NCBI GenBank assembly: GCA_929200255.1
Contig: CAKMYZ010000002.1
Location: 1 to 64,000 of the forward strand
Length of the DNA: 64,000 nt
Direction: 5' to 3'
Origin: an uncultured Alphaproteobacteria bacterium
GTDB taxonomy: Bacteria > Pseudomonadota > Alphaproteobacteria > Rhodobacterales > Rhodobacteraceae
The notes under the pieces are model-generated. The model saw only the letters and a list, made by a program, of their open reading frames with translations, did not search any database and was not told the origin of the DNA. Shown piece after piece: positions 37,173 through 45,909 of the stretch; the stretch's first letter is position 1, and the number at the start of each line of letters is the position of its first letter. Position numbers and translations under genes: made by a program.

Positions 37173-38798
37173 ATGGGTTGGATGCGAGACGAAACCGGTT
37201 TGGGGAAATGCGCGGCAAACTATGTACCGCTGACGCCTCTGTCGCATTTGCAGCGCGCGGCACTGATCTTTGCCGATCGTGAGGCGGTTGTATATGGCGC
37301 AACCCGGCTAAGCTATGCTGACTATTACAGGCGTGTGTCACGGCTTGCCTCGGCCCTTACCAAGGTCGGCGTCACGCCCGGCGATGTTGTTGCAACGATC
37401 CTGCCCAATATCCCCGCCCAGTCCGAGGCCGCCTTTGGTGTGCCAGCTTGCGGGGCGGTGCTGAACACCATCAACACAAGACTCGATGTGGATACTGTCG
37501 CCTACATCCTTGACCACGGAGAGGCAAATGTCGCCCTTGTGGACAGTCAGTTCCTGCCGCTCGCGATGGCGGCCATTGACCAGATGGAAGGCACAGCCCC
37601 GCTGATCATCGAGGTTCCCGACGATCAGGCCCGGGTCCACGCAACGGGCGAACAGCAGAATTATGAGGATTTTCTGGCCACGGGCGACCCCACATTTTCA
37701 TGGCTCCTACCTGATGACGAATGGGAAAGCCTTGCGCTGAACTACACATCCGGCACAACCGGGCGGCCCAAAGGCGTGGTCTATCATCACCGTGGCGCAT
37801 ACCTGATGACCATGGGCACACCGATCAGCTGGGAATTGCCGCTGTTCATGCGTTACCTGCAAATTGTGCCGCTGTTTCACTGCAACGGCTGGAACCACAC
37901 CTGGATGATGCCCGCGCTGGGTGGCACCGTGGTGTGCTGCCGCGATGTATCTGCCAAAGCGATCTATGACGCAATTGGCGACGAGGCGGTGACGCATTTT
38001 GGCGGTGCGCCAATTGTCCTGAACCTTATCGTGAACGCTAAGGAAGAAGAACGGCGCAGCTTTGACCATGTGGTCGAGGTCTTCACCGCTGGCGCGCCCC
38101 CGGCCCCGGCCACGCTGGCCGCAATTGGCAAACTGGGGTTCAACGTCAAACAGGTCTATGGGCTGACCGAGACCTATGGGCATGTGACCGAATGCATCTG
38201 GGATGACGCATGGGACACGCTGTCCGAAGACGACCAATCTGCTATCAAGGCGCGACAAGGCGTGGCCTTCCCGATGATGGAGGATGTCACCGTGATGGAC
38301 GAACATACGGGTCAAGTCGCACGTGACGGTGCGACACAGGGCGAAATCGTGATGCGTGGCAATGCCGTGATGAAAGGCTACCTCAAGAACCCGGAGGCGA
38401 CGCAAAGGGCGTTCTCTAACGGGTACTTCCACTCCGAAGATCTCGCTTTCCAGCACCCCGACGGTGCGATCCAGATCTCGGACCGGGCCAAGGACATCAT
38501 CATCTCAGGTGGGGAAAACATCAGTTCTGTCGAGGTCGAAGGTACATTGATGCACCACGCCGCCGTCAATCTCTGCGCCGTTGTGGCCAAACCCGATGAC
38601 ACATGGGGCGAAGTGCCTTGCGCCTTTGTTGAGTTGAAAGATGGGGCCACTGCCCAAGAGGCGGAGATCATCGACTTCGCCCGCGAACGGCTGGCTGGCT
38701 TCAAATGCCCCAAAAAGGTAGTGTTTCAGGAACTGCCCAAGACATCGACGGGAAAAATACAGAAGTTTGCGCTTAGAAAGCTGGCGAAGGCTCTGTGA
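37173..38798 (+). CDS. Acyl-CoA synthetase (AMP-binding)
   Basis: A 541-residue ANL-superfamily ligase. The P-loop is YTSGTTGRPKGV near residue 191; VYGLTETYGH, YFHSEDLA and SDRAKDIIISGGENIS follow, and the C-terminal catalytic Lys is in KTSTGKIQK. It makes an acyl-CoA from a carboxylic acid and ATP. The N-terminus (YVPLTPLSHLQRAA) is that of the medium-chain/acyl-activating-enzyme subgroup; exact substrate is not readable. Confidence 0.9.
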   Translation: MGWMRDETGLGKCAANYVPLTPLSHLQRAALIFADREAVVYGATRLSYADYYRRVSRLASALTKVGVTPGDVVATILPNIPAQSEAAFGVPACGAVLNTINTRLDVDTVAYILDHGEANVALVDSQFLPLAMAAIDQMEGTAPLIIEVPDDQARVHATGEQQNYEDFLATGDPTFSWLLPDDEWESLALNYTSGTTGRPKGVVYHHRGAYLMTMGTPISWELPLFMRYLQIVPLFHCNGWNHTWMMPALGGTVVCCRDVSAKAIYDAIGDEAVTHFGGAPIVLNLIVNAKEEERRSFDHVVEVFTAGAPPAPATLAAIGKLGFNVKQVYGLTETYGHVTECIWDDAWDTLSEDDQSAIKARQGVAFPMMEDVTVMDEHTGQVARDGATQGEIVMRGNAVMKGYLKNPEATQRAFSNGYFHSEDLAFQHPDGAIQISDRAKDIIISGGENISSVEVEGTLMHHAAVNLCAVVAKPDDTWGEVPCAFVELKDGATAQEAEIIDFARERLAGFKCPKKVVFQELPKTSTGKIQKFALRKLAKAL

Positions 38799-38813
38799 GC
38801 CCGCTCCGAGATG

Positions 38814-38846
38814 CCTCCGGCGGAAGTTTGATTGGACATGGAAAGA
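38814..38846 (+). repeat. 33-bp inverted repeat, left arm
   Basis: Begins CCTCCGGCGG and ends GGAAAGA. It is perfectly complementary to the right arm at 38994-39026. CCTCCGGCGG-type sequences are frequent just after genes in Rhodobacteraceae genomes (recalled, not checked), and here it starts 16 bases after a stop codon. Confidence 0.85.
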
Positions 38847-38993
38847 TGAAGGATGCGCGCCGTCGGGTTGCCCGCTACAGGCTGATCTGGTCAGACCCCC
38901 GACATCGCGACTTTCCACGTCACGGTCATCAACGCTTCCGCCTGTACCGCCCATCCAATCTAACGCTGCTTGGTTAAGGCAATGCGAACGTCG

Positions 38994-39026
38994 TCTTTCC
39001 ATGTCCAATCAAACTTCCGCCGGAGG
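38994..39026 (-). repeat. 33-bp inverted repeat, right arm
   Basis: Exact reverse complement of 38814-38846, ending CCGCCGGAGG on the plus strand. The arms enclose 147 bases. Confidence 0.85.
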
Positions 39027-39124
39027 GTCCGTCGCTCCAGCATGTCCCTTGGGGTGCAAGATCGTTTCCAGCATGACAATCTGCATCCGCCGCGTTACCT
39101 TTGAAAGAAAAGGCAGTTGGGCAA

Positions 39125-40144
39125 ATGACAGCACTGGACAGATACGTGCGGCTGGAAAGCGATGCGTTGTGGCGGGCGGGGCCCGATGTGCAGCGGCGCG
39201 ATGTCACGATTTCCTTTGGCGACGCCACATTGGTGATTGCTGACGGGGCCGGACGCCCACTCACCCATTGGTCACTGCCCGCCCTGATCCGGCAAAACCC
39301 AGATGAGACACCTGCCATCTACGCGCCGGATGATGCAGCAAGCGAGCTTCTTGAGATCGCAGAGCCGACGATGATCGAGGCCATCGAGGACGTGCGCAAA
39401 GCACTCGCCAAGTCTCGCCCGCACCCCGGCAAGCTGCGCCATTTGCTCACGGGCGCGGTTACCTTGCTTGTCGCCGCATTGGCCATTTTTTGGCTGCCCG
39501 GTGCGTTGACCCGGCAAACCCTTGCCGTCGTGCCCGCACCCAAACGGATTGAGATTGGGACGACGATTCTGGGCCACATGCAGGCCATCACAGGTGCCCC
39601 TTGCCGCGCGCCCATGGCAGAGCGGGCCACCCGCGATCTGGCCGTACGGCTTTTTGGTGCTGACACCATGACACAGATTGTTGTGTTGCCCAAACTCGCC
39701 GCCGGCAGCATCGCCTTGCCGGGAGGCCTGGTCGCATTGGACAGCCAGATGCTTGGGCAGGCCAACGATCCGGCGGTTGCCGCAGGCTTTGTTTTGGCAG
39801 CCCGTGCGGCGGTCGTGGGCGATGACCCCATGCTAAACCTGCTGGAGGATGCCGGTCTCGGCGTCACATTCCGGCTTTTGACAACAGGAGAGATCCCCCA
39901 TCACATCCTGAGAAGCGTCGCGACAGAGTTCGCCTCTTCCGCACCTTCATCCGAGGTTGATCCGACGGTTTTACGCGCATTGATGACCGAAACGCAGATC
40001 CCGCAAACGCCCTATCTGAATGCCGTTGATCAACGCACCGGTTCCATGCCTGACCTTGGTGCAGATCCCATTGATGCAGCAACGGTGCCGCTGATCCTGA
40101 ACGATAGTGCATGGGTAGCGTTGCAGAATATCTGCAACAACTGA
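39125..40144 (+). CDS. Membrane-anchored M48-like protein lacking the HExxH zinc motif
   Basis: A 339-residue protein with a soluble N-terminal domain (about 1-105), one membrane helix (about 109-130) and a periplasmic domain. The latter has SIALPGGLVALDSQML, matching the ALPGGxVVxxxGLL strand of M48 metalloproteases. The next helix, which should carry HEIGH, reads FVLAARAAVVGDDP. So it seems an M48-fold protein that has lost catalysis. Function unknown. Tail to tail with upp, five bases apart. Confidence 0.6.
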   Translation: MTALDRYVRLESDALWRAGPDVQRRDVTISFGDATLVIADGAGRPLTHWSLPALIRQNPDETPAIYAPDDAASELLEIAEPTMIEAIEDVRKALAKSRPHPGKLRHLLTGAVTLLVAALAIFWLPGALTRQTLAVVPAPKRIEIGTTILGHMQAITGAPCRAPMAERATRDLAVRLFGADTMTQIVVLPKLAAGSIALPGGLVALDSQMLGQANDPAVAAGFVLAARAAVVGDDPMLNLLEDAGLGVTFRLLTTGEIPHHILRSVATEFASSAPSSEVDPTVLRALMTETQIPQTPYLNAVDQRTGSMPDLGADPIDAATVPLILNDSAWVALQNICNN

Positions 40145-40149
40145 CCCAT

Positions 40150-40782
40150 CTATTTGGTGCCGAACATCCGGTCGCCCGCATCACCCAGACCCGGCACGAT
40201 ATAGCCGTTTTCATTCAGATGACTGTCGATCGCCGCCGTCACAATCGGGACGTCGGGATGCGCCTCTTTCATCCGCGCAATGCCTTCAGGGGCGGCCAGC
40301 AGACACAGAAAACGGATGTTCTTCGCACCCGCCTTCTTCAACAAATCAATCGCCGCGACCGAAGAATTGCCCGTAGCCAGCATCGGATCAACCGCAATGA
40401 CAAGGCGGTCCTCCAGCTCTGTCGGCACCTTAAAGTAATACTGCACAGGTTTAAGCGTTTCCTCATCCCGGTACAGTCCAACAAACCCCACACGCGCCGA
40501 AGGGATCAGTTCCAGCACACCATCCAAAAGCCCGTTGCCCGCCCGCAGGATCGACACAAGTGCCAGTTTCTTGCCGTCGATCACAGGTGCATCCATCGGC
40601 TCCAGCGGGGTGTTGATCCGCCGGGTTGTCATGGGCAGGCCGCGCGTCACCTCATAGGCCAGCAACTGGCTGATTTCGCGCAACAGCTGGCGAAAGCTGG
40701 CGGTCGACGTGTCGGTCTGGCGCATCAGTGTCAGCTTATGCTGTACCAGCGGATGGGTAACATGGGTGACGTGTTCAGTCAT
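40150..40782 (-). CDS. upp: Uracil phosphoribosyltransferase
   Basis: A 210-residue salvage enzyme forming UMP from uracil and PRPP. The PRPP loop is [11 protein letters not shown] near residue 130, and the C-terminal [12 protein letters not shown] binds uracil. Its ATG overlaps the add stop by eight bases. Last gene of cdd-deoA-deoB-add-upp. Confidence 0.96.
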   Translation of the reverse strand: MTEHVTHVTHPLVQHKLTLMRQTDTSTASFRQLLREISQLLAYEVTRGLPMTTRRINTPLEPMDAPVIDGKKLALVSILRAGNGLLDGVLELIPSARVGFVGLYRDEETLKPVQYYFKVPTELEDRLVIAVDPMLATGNSSVAAIDLLKKAGAKNIRFLCLLAAPEGIARMKEAHPDVPIVTAAIDSHLNENGYIVPGLGDAGDRMFGTK

Positions 40783-41767
40783 TGGCAGACTCCAGTCGTT
40801 TGGCCACGCGGGCACGGGTCTCGTCATCGCAGAATGCGGCAGCAAGTGCAGTTTGGCCCAGCGTGGCGAAATCATCTTCGTTCCAGCCGAATGTGCGATG
40901 CAGCATCTCGTACTCCGCTGTCATGGTGGTGTGAAAGAATGGCGGGTCATCGGTTGATACGGTCACTTTCACGCCCCGATCGCGCAGTTTTTCAATCGGA
41001 TGATCGGCCCAACCCTGCACCGCTTTGAGCACCACGTTTGAGCCAGGGCAAACCTCAAGCACGATGCCCTGCTCGGCAATCTCATCCACCAGCGCCGGAT
41101 CTTCAATCGCGCCTATCCCATGTCCGACCCGGGAGACTTTCAAATCACGGATCGTCTCAGCCACCATCGAGGGCCCACCCCATTCGCCCGCATGACAGGT
41201 CAGCGGCAGGCCCGCCTCGCGCGCCATGTCAAAACTATAGGCATAGTCACCCGGACGCCCCGCCATTTCGCCCCCGGCCATCCCGTAACCGGTGATGAAA
41301 TCGCCAACGGTTTCAGCCGCGCAACGGGCGGCGGGTTTGCTGGCCTCCGGTCCGAAATGGCGGATACCCGTGACGATCCCTTTCAGCGTGATGCCTAGCT
41401 TGGCCTCGGCCTCATCAGCGGCGTCTTTCATTGCAGCAAGGTAGTCTTTCCAAGCGGCCAAATCACCACCGCCGCAAAAGTCTGGCGAAACGAAGGTCTC
41501 CATGTAAACCACGCCATGCGACGCGGTTTCCTCCAACACTGCCATGGTCAGACGGCGGAAATCTTCGGGCGTTTGCAAGGTTGTGCAGGCAGCCTCATAG
41601 ACTTGCAGGAAGTGATCGAAATCACGGAAGGCATAGCCGCCGCCATCGTCAAAAATCCCGCTGATGTCGATATTCTTTTCAGCGGCGAGTCCACGGATAA
41701 ATGAAGGCGGCGCGCAGCCTTCAAGATGCGTGTGCAGTTCAACTTTGGGGATGGATTGAAAACTCAT
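40775..41767 (-). CDS. add: Adenosine deaminase
   Basis: A 330-residue zinc hydrolase. Metal ligands His12 and His14 lie in ELHTHLEG, then CHAGEWGG near 196, GHG near 220, and STDDPPFF near 278 for the catalytic Asp. Converts adenosine and deoxyadenosine to inosine forms. Overlaps deoB by four bases and upp by eight. Confidence 0.95.
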   Translation of the reverse strand: MSFQSIPKVELHTHLEGCAPPSFIRGLAAEKNIDISGIFDDGGGYAFRDFDHFLQVYEAACTTLQTPEDFRRLTMAVLEETASHGVVYMETFVSPDFCGGGDLAAWKDYLAAMKDAADEAEAKLGITLKGIVTGIRHFGPEASKPAARCAAETVGDFITGYGMAGGEMAGRPGDYAYSFDMAREAGLPLTCHAGEWGGPSMVAETIRDLKVSRVGHGIGAIEDPALVDEIAEQGIVLEVCPGSNVVLKAVQGWADHPIEKLRDRGVKVTVSTDDPPFFHTTMTAEYEMLHRTFGWNEDDFATLGQTALAAAFCDDETRARVAKRLESAND

Positions 41768-42939
41768 AGAAAGCTGGCTCCTTCACCGGAATAGGGCACC
41801 GACAGGTGATCTGCGACGCTGGCGGCTACATCGGCAAAACCCAACTGGCCCAGCGCCTTCGCACCGATCCCATGCACTAACACTGGTACGCGTTCGCGTG
41901 TGTGGTCGGTTCCAACCCACGTTGGATCGTTCCCATGATCGGCAGTGACAATCACCAGATCACCCGCGCGCGCGCGTTCCAGCAGTTTGCCAAGCTCAGC
42001 GTCAAACCATTCAAGATGTGCCCCATATCCTTGCGGGTTTCGTCTGTGACCGTATTCACTGTCAAATTCCACAAGGTTGGCGAAAACAAAAGCCCCATCT
42101 GCGGCTTCATCCATCAAATCGTGCAAATGCCCCATCAATGCCTTGTCAGATCCCTTGCGCAGATCATCGATCCCGCGCATCGAAAAAATGTCGCCGATCT
42201 TGCCCACCGCATGCACGGTGCGCCCCGCATCATGTACATAGTCGCACAGCGTCGACGCCGGTGGCGCGATTGCAAAGTCCTTGCGATTTGCCGTGCGTTT
42301 GAAATGCCCCGTGTCGCCTACAAACGGGCGCGCAATGACACGACCGACCCTCATCTCATGCAGCATCGGCGCCAGATCAGCGCAGAGCTTGTGCAGGCGT
42401 TCCAGTCCAAAGGCCTCTTCATGGGCCGCAATCTGTAGCACGCTGTCGGCTGAGGTATAGCAAATCGGCCATCCGCTCTTGAGGTGGGCGGGCCCTTCTT
42501 CGTCGATCACCGCTGTACCTGACGCATGGCGATTGGCCAAAATGCCATCTGTACCCGCCAATGCGCAAATCCGCTTGGTCACAACATCAGGGAACGCAGG
42601 CTCTGTCTTGGGAAAGACGTGCCACTCCCAGGGCACCGGCACGCCCGCTAATTCCCAGTGCCCCGAAGGCGTATCCTTGCCAATCGACACCTCTGTCGCC
42701 GCACCCCACGCCCCGTTTGGTGTGGCCTCCAACCCCGGTGCCACATCGCCAGAGGCCAGCGTCACCGCCGCCCCAAGGCCAAGCGCATCCATCACAGGCA
42801 CGCACAGCCCCGCATCGCGGGCGATATGCGCAACAGTATTCGCACCGGTATCCGGGTGATCATCGTTAAAGAACTGTGCGGCATCCGGCGCGCCGCCAAT
42901 CCCGACGCTATCGATCACAATCAGAAATGCACGCGGCAT
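41764..42939 (-). CDS. deoB: Phosphopentomutase
   Basis: A 391-residue alkaline-phosphatase-superfamily enzyme interconverting (deoxy)ribose 1- and 5-phosphates. Metal motifs are IDSVGIGGAPDA at the N-terminus and VTADHGNDPTW and DHTRE near 320-340; SGHWELAG holds part of the catalytic region. It shares one base with deoA and four with add. Confidence 0.95.
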   Translation of the reverse strand: MPRAFLIVIDSVGIGGAPDAAQFFNDDHPDTGANTVAHIARDAGLCVPVMDALGLGAAVTLASGDVAPGLEATPNGAWGAATEVSIGKDTPSGHWELAGVPVPWEWHVFPKTEPAFPDVVTKRICALAGTDGILANRHASGTAVIDEEGPAHLKSGWPICYTSADSVLQIAAHEEAFGLERLHKLCADLAPMLHEMRVGRVIARPFVGDTGHFKRTANRKDFAIAPPASTLCDYVHDAGRTVHAVGKIGDIFSMRGIDDLRKGSDKALMGHLHDLMDEAADGAFVFANLVEFDSEYGHRRNPQGYGAHLEWFDAELGKLLERARAGDLVIVTADHGNDPTWVGTDHTRERVPVLVHGIGAKALGQLGFADVAASVADHLSVPYSGEGASFL

Positions 42940-44243
42940 CAGGTCACCTCCTGCAAAATGAGCGGTCCAGGCGGCGTTGCGTCATCACCTATTGTGACGG
43001 CAGCCTGCACAGCCATAGCGGCCGCAACCGCTGCATCTTCATCGGCGGCATGCACCACGCAGAGCGGATCGCCACGCGTGACGCTGTCGCCCAGGCCCAC
43101 CATCTCGGTCAAGCCCACCGCGGGGTTGATCGGGTCGGTTTCGACTTTGCGTCCGCCACCTAAGCCCACAACAGCCAGCCCCAGCGCCTCACCATCAATC
43201 GCGGTGATCCGCCCGGTGGCGGGGGCTGTGACATCGCCCACGATAGGCGCTTTGGGCAAATGCGTGTGCCAGTCCTGCGCCATATCGGGCGGGCCGCCAA
43301 GGGCCGTAATCATCCGGGCAAAATGCTCCATCGCCTTGCCGGAGCTGATGGCAACCGTGACCCGGTCTGCGGCATCGACCGGGTCTTCGCCCTGCATGAC
43401 CAGCAGCTTTGTACATAGCACCACCGCCAGATCATAAAGACGGGGGGCGGCAACGGTATTGCCCGCCAGCACTTCCATGCACACAGCAACCTCAACCGCA
43501 TTGCCCAACGCAGGTGCCAGCGGTTCGTTCATGTCAGTAATCAGGGCCGCTGTCTTGCACCCGGCCCCGTTGGCCGTGCTGACCAAAGCCTGCGCAAGCG
43601 CCAAGGCATCCTGAGGCGTCTTCATGAATGCGCCAGAGCCGCATTTGACATCCAGAACGAGGCTTTCCAGCCCCGCCGCCAGTTTCTTGGACAGGATCGA
43701 GGCGGTGATCAGGTCAACGCTTTCCACCGTGGCGGTGACATCACGAATGGCGTAAAGGCGGCGGTCAGCAGGTGCGATCTGGCCCGTGGCGCTGACAATG
43801 GCACAGCCCACATCGCGGGTGATCTGGCGCAATTGGGCCTCTGAGACATTGATATTCAGACCGGGAATGGCCTCCAGCTTGTCCAGCGTACCCCCGGTAT
43901 GGCCAAGACCGCGGCCCGACACCATCGGCACATAGGCCCCGCAAGCCGCCAAAACCGGGGCAAGAATCAATGAAACGCAATCGCCCACTCCGCCTGTCGA
44001 ATGCTTATCAAGCACTGGCCCCGGCAAATCCCATTGCAGCACATCGCCGCTGTCACGCATCCCTTGTGTCAGGGCGATGCGGCCCGCATCCGACAGCCCG
44101 TTCAGCACCACCGCCATAGCAAAGGCACCGGCCTGCGCGTCACTGACAAACCCCTTGGCAAGACCATCTGCGAACCACGTCAACTCCTCCAGGCTCGGCG
44201 TTTGGTGGCGACGCACCGCGGCTATGATGGCGCGGGCATCCAC
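42939..44243 (-). CDS. deoA: Thymidine phosphorylase
   Basis: A 434-residue pyrimidine nucleoside phosphorylase. It has LDKHSTGGVGDCVSL near residue 80, the phosphate site in SGRGLGHTGGTLDKLE, and KCGSGAFM near 195. It cleaves thymidine or uridine to base and sugar 1-phosphate for DeoB. One base separates it from cdd. Confidence 0.95.
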   Translation of the reverse strand: MDARAIIAAVRRHQTPSLEELTWFADGLAKGFVSDAQAGAFAMAVVLNGLSDAGRIALTQGMRDSGDVLQWDLPGPVLDKHSTGGVGDCVSLILAPVLAACGAYVPMVSGRGLGHTGGTLDKLEAIPGLNINVSEAQLRQITRDVGCAIVSATGQIAPADRRLYAIRDVTATVESVDLITASILSKKLAAGLESLVLDVKCGSGAFMKTPQDALALAQALVSTANGAGCKTAALITDMNEPLAPALGNAVEVAVCMEVLAGNTVAAPRLYDLAVVLCTKLLVMQGEDPVDAADRVTVAISSGKAMEHFARMITALGGPPDMAQDWHTHLPKAPIVGDVTAPATGRITAIDGEALGLAVVGLGGGRKVETDPINPAVGLTEMVGLGDSVTRGDPLCVVHAADEDAAVAAAMAVQAAVTIGDDATPPGPLILQEVT

Positions 44244-44244
44244 G

Positions 44245-44637
44245 TCAGGCGCGACTCATATAATCGGCATCAAAACTGCCCGGCAGCAGGGCAGCGACTG
44301 TGGTTTCATGCACAACACCATCCGTTGTAGCCAAGGTGACTTTCACATCGCCTTCGGCAAACTCGGCAATCTTCTGACGGCACCCGCCGCAGGGGCTTAC
44401 CGGTTTGGGGCTGTCAGCAATGACGACAATCTCTTTGATTGTCGTATCCCCGCCGGCCACCATCGCGGCAATGGCACCGGCTTCGGCGCAGGTACCCTCG
44501 GGGTAGGCGACGTTTTCGACGTTACAGCCCACATAGACCGCGCCGGAACCCGCCGTCAGTGCGGCACCAACCTTGAACTTCGAATAGGGTGCGTGGGCAT
44601 TTTCACGCACGGCAAGGGCAGCAGCGATCAGCGACAT
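44245..44637 (-). CDS. cdd: Cytidine deaminase
   Basis: A 130-residue zinc enzyme deaminating cytidine and deoxycytidine. The catalytic CAEAGA and PCGGCRQ motifs are present. The ATG at 44637 is preferred over that at 44652, because the GGAGG ribosome site lies between them and 130 residues is the normal length. First gene of the salvage operon. Confidence 0.95.
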   Translation of the reverse strand: MSLIAAALAVRENAHAPYSKFKVGAALTAGSGAVYVGCNVENVAYPEGTCAEAGAIAAMVAGGDTTIKEIVVIADSPKPVSPCGGCRQKIAEFAEGDVKVTLATTDGVVHETTVAALLPGSFDADYMSRA

Positions 44638-44697
44638 GGAACCTCCGGTCATAAGGGTTTTGGCAGAGTGTGACGGGACGCGGCAGGATGCAAGTGC

Positions 44698-45786
44698 CTA
44701 GAGAGCTGTCGCAAAGGCACCCGGCAGCGCCACCTCCAACAGCTCAAGATCATCCGATGGATCACTGTAGCGCGTCTGCATATCAGGTGGCGTGACAAAG
44801 GCATCACCGGGCGACAGTACGTAGGGGTCTTTGCCCTCACCCTCCAGTGTCATCGTACCCTCCATCACAAAGGTAAAGTGAATGTCGGCATCATGGCTGG
44901 CCCAAACCGGCGCGCCTTCGCCCTTACGGATCACCTGAACCCCGGCGACATCTTTGGTGTTCGCAGCAATTGTCGTGTCACGCGCGATGAACCCCGGCAG
45001 ACGGGCCGGACGCCAATCGGCCTTTGCCGCTTCATTGAAAACGAAGCGCTGCCCCTGCCATTCGCGCTCAGGGCGCAGGTGTGGGGTGGGCAGTTCCATT
45101 TCGTGGTCAATCTCTGTGACATGTTCGGCAGGCACGCCAATTTCGATCACTTCGATCCCTTCGGATGCTTCAAGCACGCGATGCCGGATTTCTGGCGGCT
45201 GAATAAAGCAATCGCCAGCAGTCAGCCGGATTGGCGGCCCTTGATCTTCATAGACGACATCAACCCAACCACGATAGCAAAAGATCAACTGAAACCCGAC
45301 CTTGTGAAAATGCACCATGTCGGGGACCGGGCCGCCATCAGGAATGCGAATATGGCTCGCGATGATCGACCCACCTAGACGACTGGGGATCAAATCACGG
45401 TAGTGCATGCCGGCGCGGCCAATGACCCATGGGGCCTGGTCGGCCAGACGGCGCACAACAAAGGCATGGTCGGTCTGCGGCATCTCTACCGGGGCATTCA
45501 ACGGATGCACCTCGACACGTGTCCCACCGGGCGCTGTCAGAAGCGTTTCGCCCCCCGCAAAACCGGCGTCATCCGTCAAAATGCGCAAGATGCCGGGTGC
45601 ACCGCCCACTGCCTGATCCAGCCTGACACGCAGGCCACACCCCGAATAGACGGCAACGCTGGGGTCATCTGCTGGGTAAATCATATCCAGCCGCATCCCC
45701 AATGTGCCACCAAAGAACCCAAGATCGGCACGTAAATCAACGGTGGGCAAACACACTTCGGCCCGAATATCTGTCATGTCAGTCAT
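44698..45786 (-). CDS. VOC-like domain fused to two cupin domains, function unknown
   Basis: A 362-residue protein. Residues about 8-110 look like a glyoxalase/VOC half (CLPTVDLRADLGFFGGTLGM). Residues about 125-225 are a cupin with His ligands in VHFHKVGFQ and IRHRVL. Residues about 265-362 are a second cupin; its first motif keeps His (SHDADIHF) but the second reads DMQTRYS with no His, so it is likely metal-free. No substrate can be assigned. Divergent from maeB. Confidence 0.72.
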   Translation of the reverse strand: MTDMTDIRAEVCLPTVDLRADLGFFGGTLGMRLDMIYPADDPSVAVYSGCGLRVRLDQAVGGAPGILRILTDDAGFAGGETLLTAPGGTRVEVHPLNAPVEMPQTDHAFVVRRLADQAPWVIGRAGMHYRDLIPSRLGGSIIASHIRIPDGGPVPDMVHFHKVGFQLIFCYRGWVDVVYEDQGPPIRLTAGDCFIQPPEIRHRVLEASEGIEVIEIGVPAEHVTEIDHEMELPTPHLRPEREWQGQRFVFNEAAKADWRPARLPGFIARDTTIAANTKDVAGVQVIRKGEGAPVWASHDADIHFTFVMEGTMTLEGEGKDPYVLSPGDAFVTPPDMQTRYSDPSDDLELLEVALPGAFATAL

Positions 45787-45877
45787 GGTTTGCACCCTGT
45801 CGTTGCCGCAGTAAATTTGCAAGGGTGGTAACGGGCGACCAAGTCGAAATTGGGCTTTTCCCCACCGCAAATAGATG

Positions 45878-45891
45878 GTTTAATATTAAAC
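45878..45891. promoter_or_regulatory. AT-rich palindrome upstream of maeB
   Basis: GTTTAATATTAAAC is a perfect 14-bp palindrome 18 bases before the maeB ATG, in otherwise G+C-rich DNA. It overlaps where the -10 region or transcription start should lie, as a repressor operator would. Confidence 0.55.
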
Positions 45892-45909
45892 TATCCCGGG
45901 AGAACGCGA

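Larger units (their letters stand above)
38799..39124. other. Gene-free stretch holding the inverted-repeat pair
   Basis: About 325 bases with no supported gene. The two repeat arms at 38814 and 38994 flank a 147-base core with a small open frame (from 38847) that lacks any known domain. Confidence 0.6.

Noticed and set aside
38847-38978. Small plus-strand frame between the 33-bp repeat arms
   Set aside because: No ribosome site, no homology recognised and only about 43 residues; not supported as a gene.
40111-41028. A 305-codon plus-strand frame opposite upp and add
   Set aside because: It spans two well-identified genes on the other strand and reads as low-complexity Arg/His/Gln-rich sequence.
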